Shown one piece after another: positions 43,161-51,335 of a DNA stretch of 64,000 bases (position 1 is its first letter; each line of letters opens with the position of its first letter). The stretch is from Flavobacteriaceae bacterium PS02334 (GTDB lineage: Bacteria > Bacteroidota > Bacteroidia > Flavobacteriales > Flavobacteriaceae), in the NCBI GenBank assembly GCA_029959295.1, contig JASCOH010000002.1, forward strand, positions 62,001 through 126,000, read 5' to 3'. The position numbers and the translations under genes are program-made. The notes under the pieces are model-generated. The model did not search any database, was not told the origin of the DNA, and saw nothing but the letters and a program-made list of their open reading frames with translations.

Positions 43161-43997
43161 ATGATCAATTTCAACGGAAACGTGACTTCAGAAGACAATT
43201 TATTGACTAATAACCGCGGATTGCTGTATGGTGATTCCGTTTTTGAAACCGTAAAAATTCTTGACGGAAAGATTCTTTTTGCTGAAGATCATTACTTTAG
43301 GTTGATGGCTTCGATGCGAATTGTTCGTATGGAAATTCCGATGAATTTTACAATGGAATATTTCGAAGAACAGATTTTGACTTTGGCCAAAGCCGAAAAT
43401 CTAGAAAAATCTTCCCGCGCCAGAATTACTATTTTTAGAAATCAAGGCGGATTTTACCTCCCAAAAGACAATACTGTTTCGTTTTTGATACATATTGCTG
43501 CTTTAGAAAATTCTGTCTATCAGTTTGAAAAGGAAAGTTATGAAGTTGAATTGTACAAAGACTTTATTGTAACCAAACATTTGCTTTCCACAATCAAGTC
43601 TTCCAACCGGATGATAAACGTGACAGGAAGCATTTTTGCCGACGAAAATGGCTATGATAATTGTTTGCTTATCAATGATGATAAAAACGTAATTGAGGCT
43701 TTAAATGGCAATATTTTTATGTTGATGGGAAATAAATTGATCACGCCACCAATTTCTGAAGGTTGTTTAAACGGAGTAATGCGCAAACAAGTTTTGGCAC
43801 TTGCAAAAAAAATAGAATCTCTGGAAGTTGTAGAAGAACCAATTTCTCCTTTTGACTTGCAAAAAGCAAATGAATTGTTTGTAACCAATGTTATCAAAGG
43901 AATTCAGCCTATTACCAAATACCGCAAGAAAGACTACGAAACTAAGATTTCAAAAGAAATTTTACTTCGATTGAATGCTCAAATTCGTTTAAGTTAG
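43161..43997 (+). CDS. Class IV PLP-dependent aminotransferase
   Basis: The 278-aa protein belongs to the branched-chain aminotransferase/4-amino-4-deoxychorismate lyase/D-amino acid transaminase group. The N-terminal GLLYGDSVFETVKILDGKILFAEDH is typical, and the Schiff-base Lys is in LLSTIKSSN (about residue 149). The active-site residues do not decide between lyase (PabC) and transaminase, so I give no symbol. Confidence 0.85.
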   Translation: MINFNGNVTSEDNLLTNNRGLLYGDSVFETVKILDGKILFAEDHYFRLMASMRIVRMEIPMNFTMEYFEEQILTLAKAENLEKSSRARITIFRNQGGFYLPKDNTVSFLIHIAALENSVYQFEKESYEVELYKDFIVTKHLLSTIKSSNRMINVTGSIFADENGYDNCLLINDDKNVIEALNGNIFMLMGNKLITPPISEGCLNGVMRKQVLALAKKIESLEVVEEPISPFDLQKANELFVTNVIKGIQPITKYRKKDYETKISKEILLRLNAQIRLS

Positions 43998-44554
43998 TTT
44001 AAAATCGGATTTTCTGGTGCGTTTGACCAAATCACGTAATCGCCACCCAATTCTAAGATTTTTTCTTTCCAGAAATGCGTTGTTGATTTTCCTATGATTT
44101 TGTTTTCGTAGACATTTTTAGATACAATCCACGAATTGGCCGCCATTTCTTTTTCCAATTGTTGCGAGTCCCAGCCTGTATATCCTAAGAAAAAACGAAT
44201 ATTATTCTTTTTGATTTTTCCTTCGTTGATGAGGTCTTTTGTAGATTCAAAATCACCGCCCCAATAAATTCCGTTAGAAATTTCAATGCTGTTCGGAATC
44301 AAATCGGGAATGTTGTGGATAAAATAAAGATTGTCTTGTTCAACCGGACCTCCATTATAGATTTTAAAATTGGCCTCAATTTCTGGAATAAGGTCTTGGA
44401 TGGAATAGCCTAAAGGTTTGTTCAAGATGAACCCAACCGAACCTTCTTCATTGTGATCGGCAAGCAAAATAACTGAGCGATTGAAAGATAAGTCTCCAAT
44501 AATGGAAGGCTCTGCCACGAGCAGAAGTCCCTTTTTTAGCTTTTCTGAAATCAT
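43994..44554 (-). CDS. YqgE/AlgH family protein
   Basis: I start at ATG 44554 (MISEKLKKGLLLVAEP, 186 aa), the conserved N-terminus; the frame extends to 44602. The family signature is present: FNRSVILLADHNEEGSVGFILNKP, YNGGPVEQ and GYTGWDSQQLEKE. The function is unknown, and older claims as an alginate regulator apply to Pseudomonas only. It overlaps the convergent aminotransferase stop by 4 bp. Confidence 0.92.
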   Translation of the reverse strand: MISEKLKKGLLLVAEPSIIGDLSFNRSVILLADHNEEGSVGFILNKPLGYSIQDLIPEIEANFKIYNGGPVEQDNLYFIHNIPDLIPNSIEISNGIYWGGDFESTKDLINEGKIKKNNIRFFLGYTGWDSQQLEKEMAANSWIVSKNVYENKIIGKSTTHFWKEKILELGGDYVIWSNAPENPILN

Positions 44555-44620
44555 TTGGCTACAATTTTTACTAAATTTAGAAAAAAAATATTTCTGATAC
44601 AAATTAATTTGCGGAAATGT

Positions 44621-44652
44621 TAAAAAAAAAGCCTTCCGACATGGAAGGCTTT
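44621..44652 (-). terminator. HU gene terminator
   Basis: AAGCCTTCC (44628-44636) and GGAAGGCTT (44642-44650) pair, with nine T residues on the minus strand. Confidence 0.88.
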
Positions 44653-44671
44653 GATTTATATTGTAACAAAA

Positions 44672-44950
44672 CTATTTAGAGTTTACTGAACCTTCTAATT
44701 CAGCACCAGCTTTGAATTTTACTACATTTTTAGCAGCAATATTGATAGTTTTTCCTGTTTGAGGATTTCTTCCTTCTCTTGCAGCTCTTCCTGAAACTGA
44801 CCAAGATCCGAATCCTACTAGAGATACTCTTCCGCCTTTTTGCAAAGTACCACCTACGTTAGATAAAAAAGATTCTAAAGCTAATTTTGCAGCTGCTTTA
44901 GAGATTCCTGCGTCAGCAGCGATAGCATCGATTAATTCTGATTTGTTCAT
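44672..44950 (-). CDS. HU family DNA-binding protein
   Basis: The 92-aa nucleoid protein has the HU/IHF fold: helical N-terminus MNKSELIDAIAADAGISKAA and the DNA-binding arm with GRNPQTGK. It bends DNA as a dimer. HU and IHF subtypes cannot be separated with confidence in Bacteroidota. A minus-strand -7 box is found 40 bp upstream. Confidence 0.96.
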   Translation of the reverse strand: MNKSELIDAIAADAGISKAAAKLALESFLSNVGGTLQKGGRVSLVGFGSWSVSGRAAREGRNPQTGKTINIAAKNVVKFKAGAELEGSVNSK

Positions 44951-44989
44951 AATAATAGTTTTAATTGTTGGTTAAACATTACATTGTTA

Positions 44990-44997
44990 TAACAAAT
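44990..44997 (-). promoter_or_regulatory. Predicted -7 element of the HU gene
   Basis: The minus strand reads TAAATTTG, a TAnnTTTG match, 40 bp before the start codon at 44950. Confidence 0.45.
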
Positions 44998-45127
44998 TTA
45001 GTAGGATTTCCTTACTGTGCAAGACTTTTGAAGTGTTTTTCGCTTATTTGTTGATAACTTGAGGCTTTTGTTAATAAAAGCGACTTGTTTTTCTCGAAAT
45101 CACTGTCAAATCACTGTTTATGCGGGC

Positions 45128-46075
45128 TTAGAAAGCTTCAGCTCCTTCAGATAAAGCGATACCATTCAAAAGCTCTGCAGTCTTCAGATTTTTCTTTCCT
45201 GGGAATTGCAATTGTACTATTTCGATATAGCCGTCATTTACAGCTACTTTCATCTCTTTTTTGGTTGTAATTATTTTTCCGATTGTTTCAGAATGATTTT
45301 CTGCAGTAAATTTTGCTTCATAAATCTTTACATTCCATTCTTGGTCTTTGTCCTTGAAAAAAGTCCATGCTGCAGGATAAGGCGAAAGTCCTCGGATTAA
45401 ATTGTGGATTTCTTTCCCCGATTTATTCCAATCGATTTTGCAATTTTCTTTGTTTAATTTGTAAGCCGTTTTGATATCTTCAGAATCTACTTGAACTTTA
45501 GGTTCGGCTTTGCCGTTTTCAATCAAATATAACGTTTCCACGACAGCTTCGCTTCCTAGATTCATCAAAGTATCGTGTAAAACGCCAGCACTTTCTTCTG
45601 GATTAATTTCAGTTTCCTTGCTTAAAATAGTGGCTCCGGTGTCGATTTTATCATCAATAAAAAAGGTTGTCACGCCAGTTTTTGTTTCTCCATTGATAAT
45701 CGCCCAGTTGATTGGCGCTGCGCCGCGATAATTTGGCAACAAAGAAGCATGAAGATTAAAAGTTCCTAATTTCGGCATTTCCCAAACGGCTTTTGGCAAC
45801 ATTCTGAAAGCAACAATAACTTGAAGATTTGCGTTCAAGCTTTTCAATTCCTCTAAAAAGGCTTCATCTTTTAAATTAGTAGGCTGCAACAATCGCAAGT
45901 TATTTTCTAAGGCGTATTCCTTTACGGCAGAATATTTCAATTTTTGTCCGCGTCCTGCTGGTTTGTCTGCTGCGGTAATTACGCCCACAACTTCAAAATT
46001 ATTTTTAATTATCGTATCCAAAATGCCAACGGCAAATTCTGGCGTTCCCATAAAAACGATGCGTAACTTTTCCAT
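45128..46075 (-). CDS. fmt: Methionyl-tRNA formyltransferase
   Basis: The 315-aa enzyme formylates initiator Met-tRNA. It has the N-terminal RIVFMGTPEFAVGIL, the formyl-THF motif FNLHASLLPNYRGAAPINWAI split by the catalytic His, and a C-terminal OB-like domain. It follows recQ by 1 bp in a minus-strand operon. Confidence 0.96.
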   Translation of the reverse strand: MEKLRIVFMGTPEFAVGILDTIIKNNFEVVGVITAADKPAGRGQKLKYSAVKEYALENNLRLLQPTNLKDEAFLEELKSLNANLQVIVAFRMLPKAVWEMPKLGTFNLHASLLPNYRGAAPINWAIINGETKTGVTTFFIDDKIDTGATILSKETEINPEESAGVLHDTLMNLGSEAVVETLYLIENGKAEPKVQVDSEDIKTAYKLNKENCKIDWNKSGKEIHNLIRGLSPYPAAWTFFKDKDQEWNVKIYEAKFTAENHSETIGKIITTKKEMKVAVNDGYIEIVQLQFPGKKNLKTAELLNGIALSEGAEAF

Positions 46076-46076
46076 G

Positions 46077-47969
46077 TTATTTCAAGGTATATTTATTGTT
46101 TGGCAAAATTTCAATCTTATTTATTTCTAGCAATTGCTGTACTGCAAAGATAATCGCATCATCCGAAAATTTCGAATACATTTGGATTTCCCTTGAACTC
46201 ATCGGACTCGTTTTTAGTAATTCCAAGATTTTTTCTGCAACTGATGAAACTTTATTTTCTGTTTTATTCTTCGTAATGCAATACGAACAGATTCCGCAGT
46301 TTTTGCTTTCTTTTTCTCCAAAATAACTCAAAAGCTGGCGACTTTTGCAGGATTTATCATTTACGACATAATCCAAAACTGACTGCAATTGCTTGCGTTT
46401 CAAATCATTTTGGTTTTCCAGATATTTTGAAACTCGGTTTATCGTTCGGTCATCTTCTCGAACTTCGTTGAAAGTAATCGTCGAATCGTTATTTTTTGCG
46501 TGATAATCTATAATCTGTCTTTCTTGTAATTTATTCAAAACCGCGACAACTTGATTTTCCTTGCAATTGGATTTTTTGGCAATCAGCGAAATATTTATCG
46601 GAGTAATTATTTCATAAATTCCCGGATACGTCCGCAACATCGCTAAAATTATCTCTTCATCTTGCGGATTCAGGCTCATGTAGCGAATGACTTCCTTTGA
46701 TTCGATGATAAATTGAACCGTCACTTTCTCAGAAAATTCTTGGGATAGCGTAATAATTCCTTGGCGGTCTAAAAACTGCAATCCGTTAAAAGTCTTTAAG
46801 ATTGGAAAGCTATATTGTACGCAAAATTGATTTATATTAAACGAAAACTGCTCGTTAATTCCTTCGCCATAAGCAATTTGGAAAAAGTTGCACAGCTTCA
46901 CATACATTTCGTTCAAGAATTTCTTATCAGGAAGATTGTTCAGAATCTGGCTTTCTGAAGACTGAACATCTGACGGACTGTTCAGCAAAACAGCAAAAGC
47001 TTTTTCGCCATTTCTCCCGCCACGACCGGCTTCTTGATAGTAATTTTCTATATTTTCTGGCAATTGAATATGCACGACCGTTTTTACATTTGCCTTGTCA
47101 ATTCCCATCCCAAAAGCATTTGTGGCCACAATCGCTTGGACATCTTCGTTCATCCAAAGCTTCATGTTTTTGTCTTTCTCTTTTATATGCAAGCCTCCGT
47201 GGTAAAAAGTGGCTTTAATTCCTAAAGAATTCAATTGCGAAGAAACGTCGATACACGCTTTTCTATTCCTGACGTAAATTATTGACGGCTGCGGATTTTT
47301 CTTCAGAATTTGTTCTAATCTATATAATTTGTCTTCCACATTAAAAACCATGTAGGCTAAATTTTCTCTGGCAAAAGATTTCTGGAAAACCGCTGGATTT
47401 TCTAAACCCAATTGGGTAATCACATCTTCCTTAACGCGTTCCGTAGCCGTAGCCGTCAAAGCCAAAAACGGAATCTTGGGAAAATGATCTTTTAAAGAAG
47501 CGATTTTCAAGTAAGCCGGACGAAAATCATGTCCCCATTGAGAGACGCAATGTGCTTCGTCGATGGCAATTAAATTTATGGGAAGTGCTTTGATTCTGTC
47601 TAAAATCCAGTCTGATTGCAGGCGTTCTGGAGATAAATATAAAAACTTGTAATTTCCATATTGGCAATTGTCTAAAAGGTCGCTGATTTCATCCGAAGAT
47701 ATTCCTCCGGTCAGGGCAATTGCTTTAATGTCTATTTTTTGGAGATTGGCGACTTGGTCTTTCATTAAAGCAATCAAAGGCGAAACCACAAGACAGATTC
47801 CGTCTTGCATCATTGCTGGAATCTGAAAGCAGATGGATTTTCCGCCACCAGTTGGCATTAAGGCAAAGGTGTCTTTTCCGTCTAAAACCGAAGCTATAAT
47901 TTCGGCTTGAGGCGTTCTGAATGAATCGTGTTTCCAGTATTTTTGAAGAATCGAGAGCGCTTCTTGCAT
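46077..47969 (-). CDS. recQ: RecQ family ATP-dependent DNA helicase
   Basis: The 630-aa protein has the superfamily 2 motifs MPTGGGKSICFQ (I), AIDEAHCVSQWGHDFRP (II) and QEAGRGGRNG (VI). A zinc-binding Cys cluster is present (SKNCGICSYC), with winged-helix domains behind it. No HRDC domain is obvious. It unwinds DNA during repair and recombination. It follows the ATPase gene by 4 bp and precedes fmt. Confidence 0.92.
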   Translation of the reverse strand: MQEALSILQKYWKHDSFRTPQAEIIASVLDGKDTFALMPTGGGKSICFQIPAMMQDGICLVVSPLIALMKDQVANLQKIDIKAIALTGGISSDEISDLLDNCQYGNYKFLYLSPERLQSDWILDRIKALPINLIAIDEAHCVSQWGHDFRPAYLKIASLKDHFPKIPFLALTATATERVKEDVITQLGLENPAVFQKSFARENLAYMVFNVEDKLYRLEQILKKNPQPSIIYVRNRKACIDVSSQLNSLGIKATFYHGGLHIKEKDKNMKLWMNEDVQAIVATNAFGMGIDKANVKTVVHIQLPENIENYYQEAGRGGRNGEKAFAVLLNSPSDVQSSESQILNNLPDKKFLNEMYVKLCNFFQIAYGEGINEQFSFNINQFCVQYSFPILKTFNGLQFLDRQGIITLSQEFSEKVTVQFIIESKEVIRYMSLNPQDEEIILAMLRTYPGIYEIITPINISLIAKKSNCKENQVVAVLNKLQERQIIDYHAKNNDSTITFNEVREDDRTINRVSKYLENQNDLKRKQLQSVLDYVVNDKSCKSRQLLSYFGEKESKNCGICSYCITKNKTENKVSSVAEKILELLKTSPMSSREIQMYSKFSDDAIIFAVQQLLEINKIEILPNNKYTLK

Positions 47970-47973
47970 ATTT

Positions 47974-48513
47974 CTAGTTCGAAAGATGCCCCAAGATAAA
48001 AAGAATTCTGTTATCTACCGTGTCTTTTGGGACTTCAATCAAGTTGTAACCATAACTTTCGTAGGTTTCCTTCAAATGTTTGTAAATCAAAGTGGCCTGC
48101 TCGTAGTTTTCATAACGGGCGTCATCACTTTCATAAATGGCTTCCCAAGGTGGCAAAATAAAGATTTTTGTGTATTTGTGTTCCCGGCAAGCTTCGTCAA
48201 AAAACGCAGGATAAGCGTCGCCGATGTAGTGCATGTAAGCCAAAACGTCAGGAATACCTCGGTCTATAAAAACCACTGGATTCTCTTCTGCAACAGCCAA
48301 ATGGTATTGTTTTTTTCTTCCTTCTAAAAGTAATTCGCTGAATAAAAGCGGGTTTTCTAAGAACAATTGTTCAATTCCCTGTTTTTTTGCTTCCAGCGTA
48401 ATTTCCCTAGAAATCTCTGGAAAACAGCAATGGCCGCGTTCCAGCAAACCGTCAATAATTGTGGTTTTGCCCGTTCCAGGCCCGCCGATAATAACAATGA
48501 TATCTTTCTGCAC
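47974..48513 (-). CDS. AAA-type P-loop NTPase
   Basis: The 179-aa protein has Walker A GGPGTGKTT (9-17) and a FIDRGIPDVLAYMHYIG segment, the pattern of the AAA_28 group, a kinase-like family related to NadR/thymidylate kinase folds. Substrate unknown. It is the first gene of the recQ-fmt operon. Confidence 0.78.
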   Translation of the reverse strand: MQKDIIVIIGGPGTGKTTIIDGLLERGHCCFPEISREITLEAKKQGIEQLFLENPLLFSELLLEGRKKQYHLAVAEENPVVFIDRGIPDVLAYMHYIGDAYPAFFDEACREHKYTKIFILPPWEAIYESDDARYENYEQATLIYKHLKETYESYGYNLIEVPKDTVDNRILFILGHLSN

Positions 48514-48674
48514 TTGTAAAAAATAAGGGGCAAATTTACTTAAAGATTTTTAGATACTAAAGGGAAAGTTATTTTTTAAAGCAGAATCAATTATTTAAAG
48601 GTTTTGAGAGTGCATTATCACTTGGATTTATAGCAAATCAATAGTATAGTCATATGATGCCAATGGTACCACGG
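48514..48674. other. Non-coding spacer
   Basis: AT-rich region upstream of the ATPase operon and the divergent DUF493 operon. No gene or RNA structure is seen before the 11-bp repeats. Confidence 0.4.
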
Positions 48675-48718
48675 GTATGGATTAAGTATGCTTTATATAT
48701 GGAGTAGGTGTGGAGTAA
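48675..48718. repeat. Four 11-bp units of the type RTATGGAGTAR
   Basis: GTATGGATTAA, GTATGCTTTAT, ATATGGAGTAG and GTGTGGAGTAA follow at an exact 11-bp period; degenerate TATGGAGAC-type copies continue to about 48751. Confidence 0.7.
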
Positions 48719-48857
48719 ATATGCTATGGAGACGCTATGGCGATGTCTGGAATGTTTTGTAATGATTTAGAAGGAAGTTTTTAATTGGCATTCGACTAAG
48801 ATTCATTAAATGTGCTTTAAATTATTTCCATAATTCCCAAATCTAAAATCAATACAC

Positions 48858-48865
48858 TATATTTG
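48858..48865 (+). promoter_or_regulatory. Predicted -7 element of the DUF493-DUF4290-murA operon
   Basis: TATATTTG matches TAnnTTTG 21 bp before the ATG at 48886. Confidence 0.5.
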
Positions 48866-48885
48866 CTTTTATTTTAATTTTGAAG

Positions 48886-49170
48886 ATGGATAAGAAGACC
48901 CAAGAATTTTATGAAAGGCTGAAAGAAGAATTGGATAATGCAAATGTTTGGCCGGCAGAATATCTTTTTAAATTCATTGTTCCGACTGATACCGAAAAGG
49001 TAGAACGAGTAGAAAATGCTTTCAATGACCTTGGCGCTGTAATCAAAACTACACAGTCAAAAACCGGCAAATTTACCAGTATTTCTGTAGATGTGACCAT
49101 GAGCAGTTCGCAAAGCATCATTGATAAATACTTGGAAGTTTCTGATATCGAAGGAATTATCTCGCTTTAA
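48886..49170 (+). CDS. DUF493 (YbeD-like) family protein
   Basis: I start at ATG 48886 (94 aa), two codons after a TTG at 48880. The protein has a ferredoxin-like alpha/beta fold (WPAEYLFKFIVP, KTGKFTSISVDVTM, VSDIEGIISL). The E. coli relative YbeD lies beside lipoate genes; the function is unknown. It opens a three-gene operon with DUF4290 and murA. Confidence 0.88.
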   Translation: MDKKTQEFYERLKEELDNANVWPAEYLFKFIVPTDTEKVERVENAFNDLGAVIKTTQSKTGKFTSISVDVTMSSSQSIIDKYLEVSDIEGIISL

Positions 49171-49187
49171 AGCTTCACAACAATTTT

Positions 49188-49883
49188 ATGTATATAAAAG
49201 AAAACCCACACGACATCGTTCATCATTTGGAGTACAATGCCGAAAGACCGCATTTGATTATTCCTGAATATGGGCGCCATTTGCAAAAACTGATCGATCA
49301 GGCAACAGAAATTGAAGACAGAGTGGAGCGCAACAAAGCGGCGAAATATATCATTTCGGTGATGGGAAGCCTGAATCCGCACTTGCGCGATGTTCCTGAT
49401 TTTCAGCACAAGCTTTGGGACCAGATTTTTATAATGTCTGATTTTAAATTAGACGTTGATTCGCCTTATCCTGTGCCTTCAAGAGAACTTTTGCAACAAA
49501 AACCAGAGCGCTTAGATTATCCGCAGAATTTCCCAAAATACCGTTTCTATGGCAATAATATCAAGTATATGATTGATGTGGCCAACAAATGGGAAGACGG
49601 CGAATTAAAATCAGCTTTAGTCATTGTGATTGCCAACCATATGAAAAAATCATACTTAAGCTGGAACAAAGACACGGTGAAAGACGATGTGATTTTTGAG
49701 CATTTGTATGAATTGTCAGGCGGAAAAATCAATATGAAAGCTTCTTCTGAAGAATTATTGAATTCTACGGAATTGATGCGTACCAACAAAAAGCTTTCTA
49801 ATAAAAGCCAAATGCCGATCAAGCCGAAAATTATGGCCAAAAAGCCTAATAATCAAAATAAAAACAATAACAGAAAACCCTAA
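49188..49883 (+). CDS. DUF4290 family protein
   Basis: The 231-aa protein begins with a conserved helical core (HDIVHHLEYNAERPHLIIPEYGRHL) and ends in a disordered, Asn/Lys-rich tail (NNQNKNNNRKP). The family is restricted to Bacteroidota and uncharacterised. Its constant placement before murA suggests a link with envelope synthesis. Confidence 0.9.
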   Translation: MYIKENPHDIVHHLEYNAERPHLIIPEYGRHLQKLIDQATEIEDRVERNKAAKYIISVMGSLNPHLRDVPDFQHKLWDQIFIMSDFKLDVDSPYPVPSRELLQQKPERLDYPQNFPKYRFYGNNIKYMIDVANKWEDGELKSALVIVIANHMKKSYLSWNKDTVKDDVIFEHLYELSGGKINMKASSEELLNSTELMRTNKKLSNKSQMPIKPKIMAKKPNNQNKNNNRKP

Positions 49884-49885
49884 AT

Positions 49886-49967
49886 AATTATAAGTTATGA
49901 GTTATGAATTATGAGTTGGAAAACTCTGCGCATGACTCATAACTCATAATTTATAACTCATAATTAT
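49886..49967. repeat. Inverted pair of heptamer arrays before murA
   Basis: The left array (49886-49913) has four units of the AGTTATG type, and the right array (49935-49962) four of the ACTCATA type. AGTTATG is near the reverse complement of the right units, so the two arrays form one imperfect hairpin of about 32 bp. It lies inside the operon, 5-11 bp before the murA ATG. Confidence 0.85.
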
Positions 49968-49972
49968 TTAAA

Positions 49973-51280
49973 ATGGAAACTTTCAAGATTGAAGGTGGCG
50001 TTCCGTTAAAAGGAGAAATTACGCCACAAGGAGCGAAGAATGAGGCATTACAGATTTTGTGTGCCGTTTTGTTGACTCCAGAAAAAGTAACGATTAATAA
50101 TATTCCTGATATTATTGACGTGAACAAACTGATTACTTTATTAAAAAATCTTGGCGTAAAAATCGAGAAGATTGGCAAAGGTTCTTACACTTTTCAATCA
50201 GATGAAGTGAACATGGGGTATCTGGAATCAGAAGCTTTCAAAAAAGAGGGAAGTTCTCTTCGCGGTTCTATCATGATTGTTGGGCCTCTTTTGGCTCGTT
50301 TCGGAAAAGGATATATCCCGAAACCAGGCGGTGATAAAATCGGAAGAAGAAGATTAGATACGCATTTTGAAGGTTTCATAAGTCTTGGCGCTTCTTTTCG
50401 TTATAATAAGGAAGACCATTTTTATGGCGTGGAAGCTGAAAAATTGCAAGGAACAACAATGTTACTTGACGAAGCTTCAGTAACAGGAACTGCAAATATC
50501 GTAATGGCTGCGGTTTTGGCTGCAGGAAAAACTTCAATCTACAACGCAGCCTGCGAGCCTTATTTGCAACAGCTTTGCAAAATGTTGAATTCTATGGGTG
50601 CGAAAATCACTGGCGTAGGTTCAAATTTATTAGAAATCGAAGGCGTTGATTCACTTGGTGGTTGCACGCACACGATTCTTCCAGATATGATTGAAATCGG
50701 TTCTTGGATTGGATTGGCGGCGATGACCCGCAGTGAAATGACGATCAAAAATGTCAGCTGGGAAAATCTTGGCGTAATTCCGGGAACTTTCAGAAAACTG
50801 GGAATTACGTTAGAAAAAAGAGGCGACGATATTTTCATTCCTGCTCACACAGAGGGTTATGAAATCCAGAATTATATTGACGGTTCGATCTTGACCATTT
50901 CAGATGCGCCATGGCCAGGATTCACTCCTGACTTGTTGAGCATCGTATTGGTTGTGGCAACACAGGCTAGAGGAAGCGTTTTGATTCACCAAAAAATGTT
51001 TGAAAGCCGTTTGTTCTTCGTGGATAAATTGATTGACATGGGCGCAAAAATCATCCTTTGTGATCCGCATAGAGCAGTGGTTATCGGTCATGATTTTAAA
51101 TCGCAGTTGAAAGCTACGACAATGTCTTCTCCAGATATTCGTGCGGGAATCTCTTTATTGATTGCGGCACTTTCTGCAAAAGGCGTGAGCAAAATCCAAA
51201 ATATAGAGCAAATCCACAGAGGTTACGAAAATATCGAAGAGCGTTTGAAAGCTCTTGGGGCTGTAATTGAAACTGAATAA
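49973..51280 (+). CDS. murA: UDP-N-acetylglucosamine 1-carboxyvinyltransferase with Asp in place of the active Cys
   Basis: The 435-aa enzyme commits UDP-GlcNAc to peptidoglycan synthesis. The N-terminal FKIEGGVPLKGEITPQGAKN holds the catalytic Lys. In the mobile loop, where E. coli has PGGCxIG with Cys115, this protein has PGGDKIG with Asp121. Cys-to-Asp exchange is the known cause of natural fosfomycin resistance in Mycobacterium tuberculosis and Chlamydia MurA. A strong terminator follows. Confidence 0.96.
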   Translation: METFKIEGGVPLKGEITPQGAKNEALQILCAVLLTPEKVTINNIPDIIDVNKLITLLKNLGVKIEKIGKGSYTFQSDEVNMGYLESEAFKKEGSSLRGSIMIVGPLLARFGKGYIPKPGGDKIGRRRLDTHFEGFISLGASFRYNKEDHFYGVEAEKLQGTTMLLDEASVTGTANIVMAAVLAAGKTSIYNAACEPYLQQLCKMLNSMGAKITGVGSNLLEIEGVDSLGGCTHTILPDMIEIGSWIGLAAMTRSEMTIKNVSWENLGVIPGTFRKLGITLEKRGDDIFIPAHTEGYEIQNYIDGSILTISDAPWPGFTPDLLSIVLVVATQARGSVLIHQKMFESRLFFVDKLIDMGAKIILCDPHRAVVIGHDFKSQLKATTMSSPDIRAGISLLIAALSAKGVSKIQNIEQIHRGYENIEERLKALGAVIETE

Positions 51281-51301
51281 GTTTTTAGATTTATATAAAA
51301 G

Positions 51302-51332
51302 AAAAGGCGTTTCGATTGAAACGCCTTTTTTA
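51302..51332 (+). terminator. murA terminator, probably bidirectional
   Basis: GGCGTTTC (51306-51313) and GAAACGCC (51318-51325) pair around GATT, with a T-run to 51331. Confidence 0.88.
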
Positions 51333-51335
51333 TTT

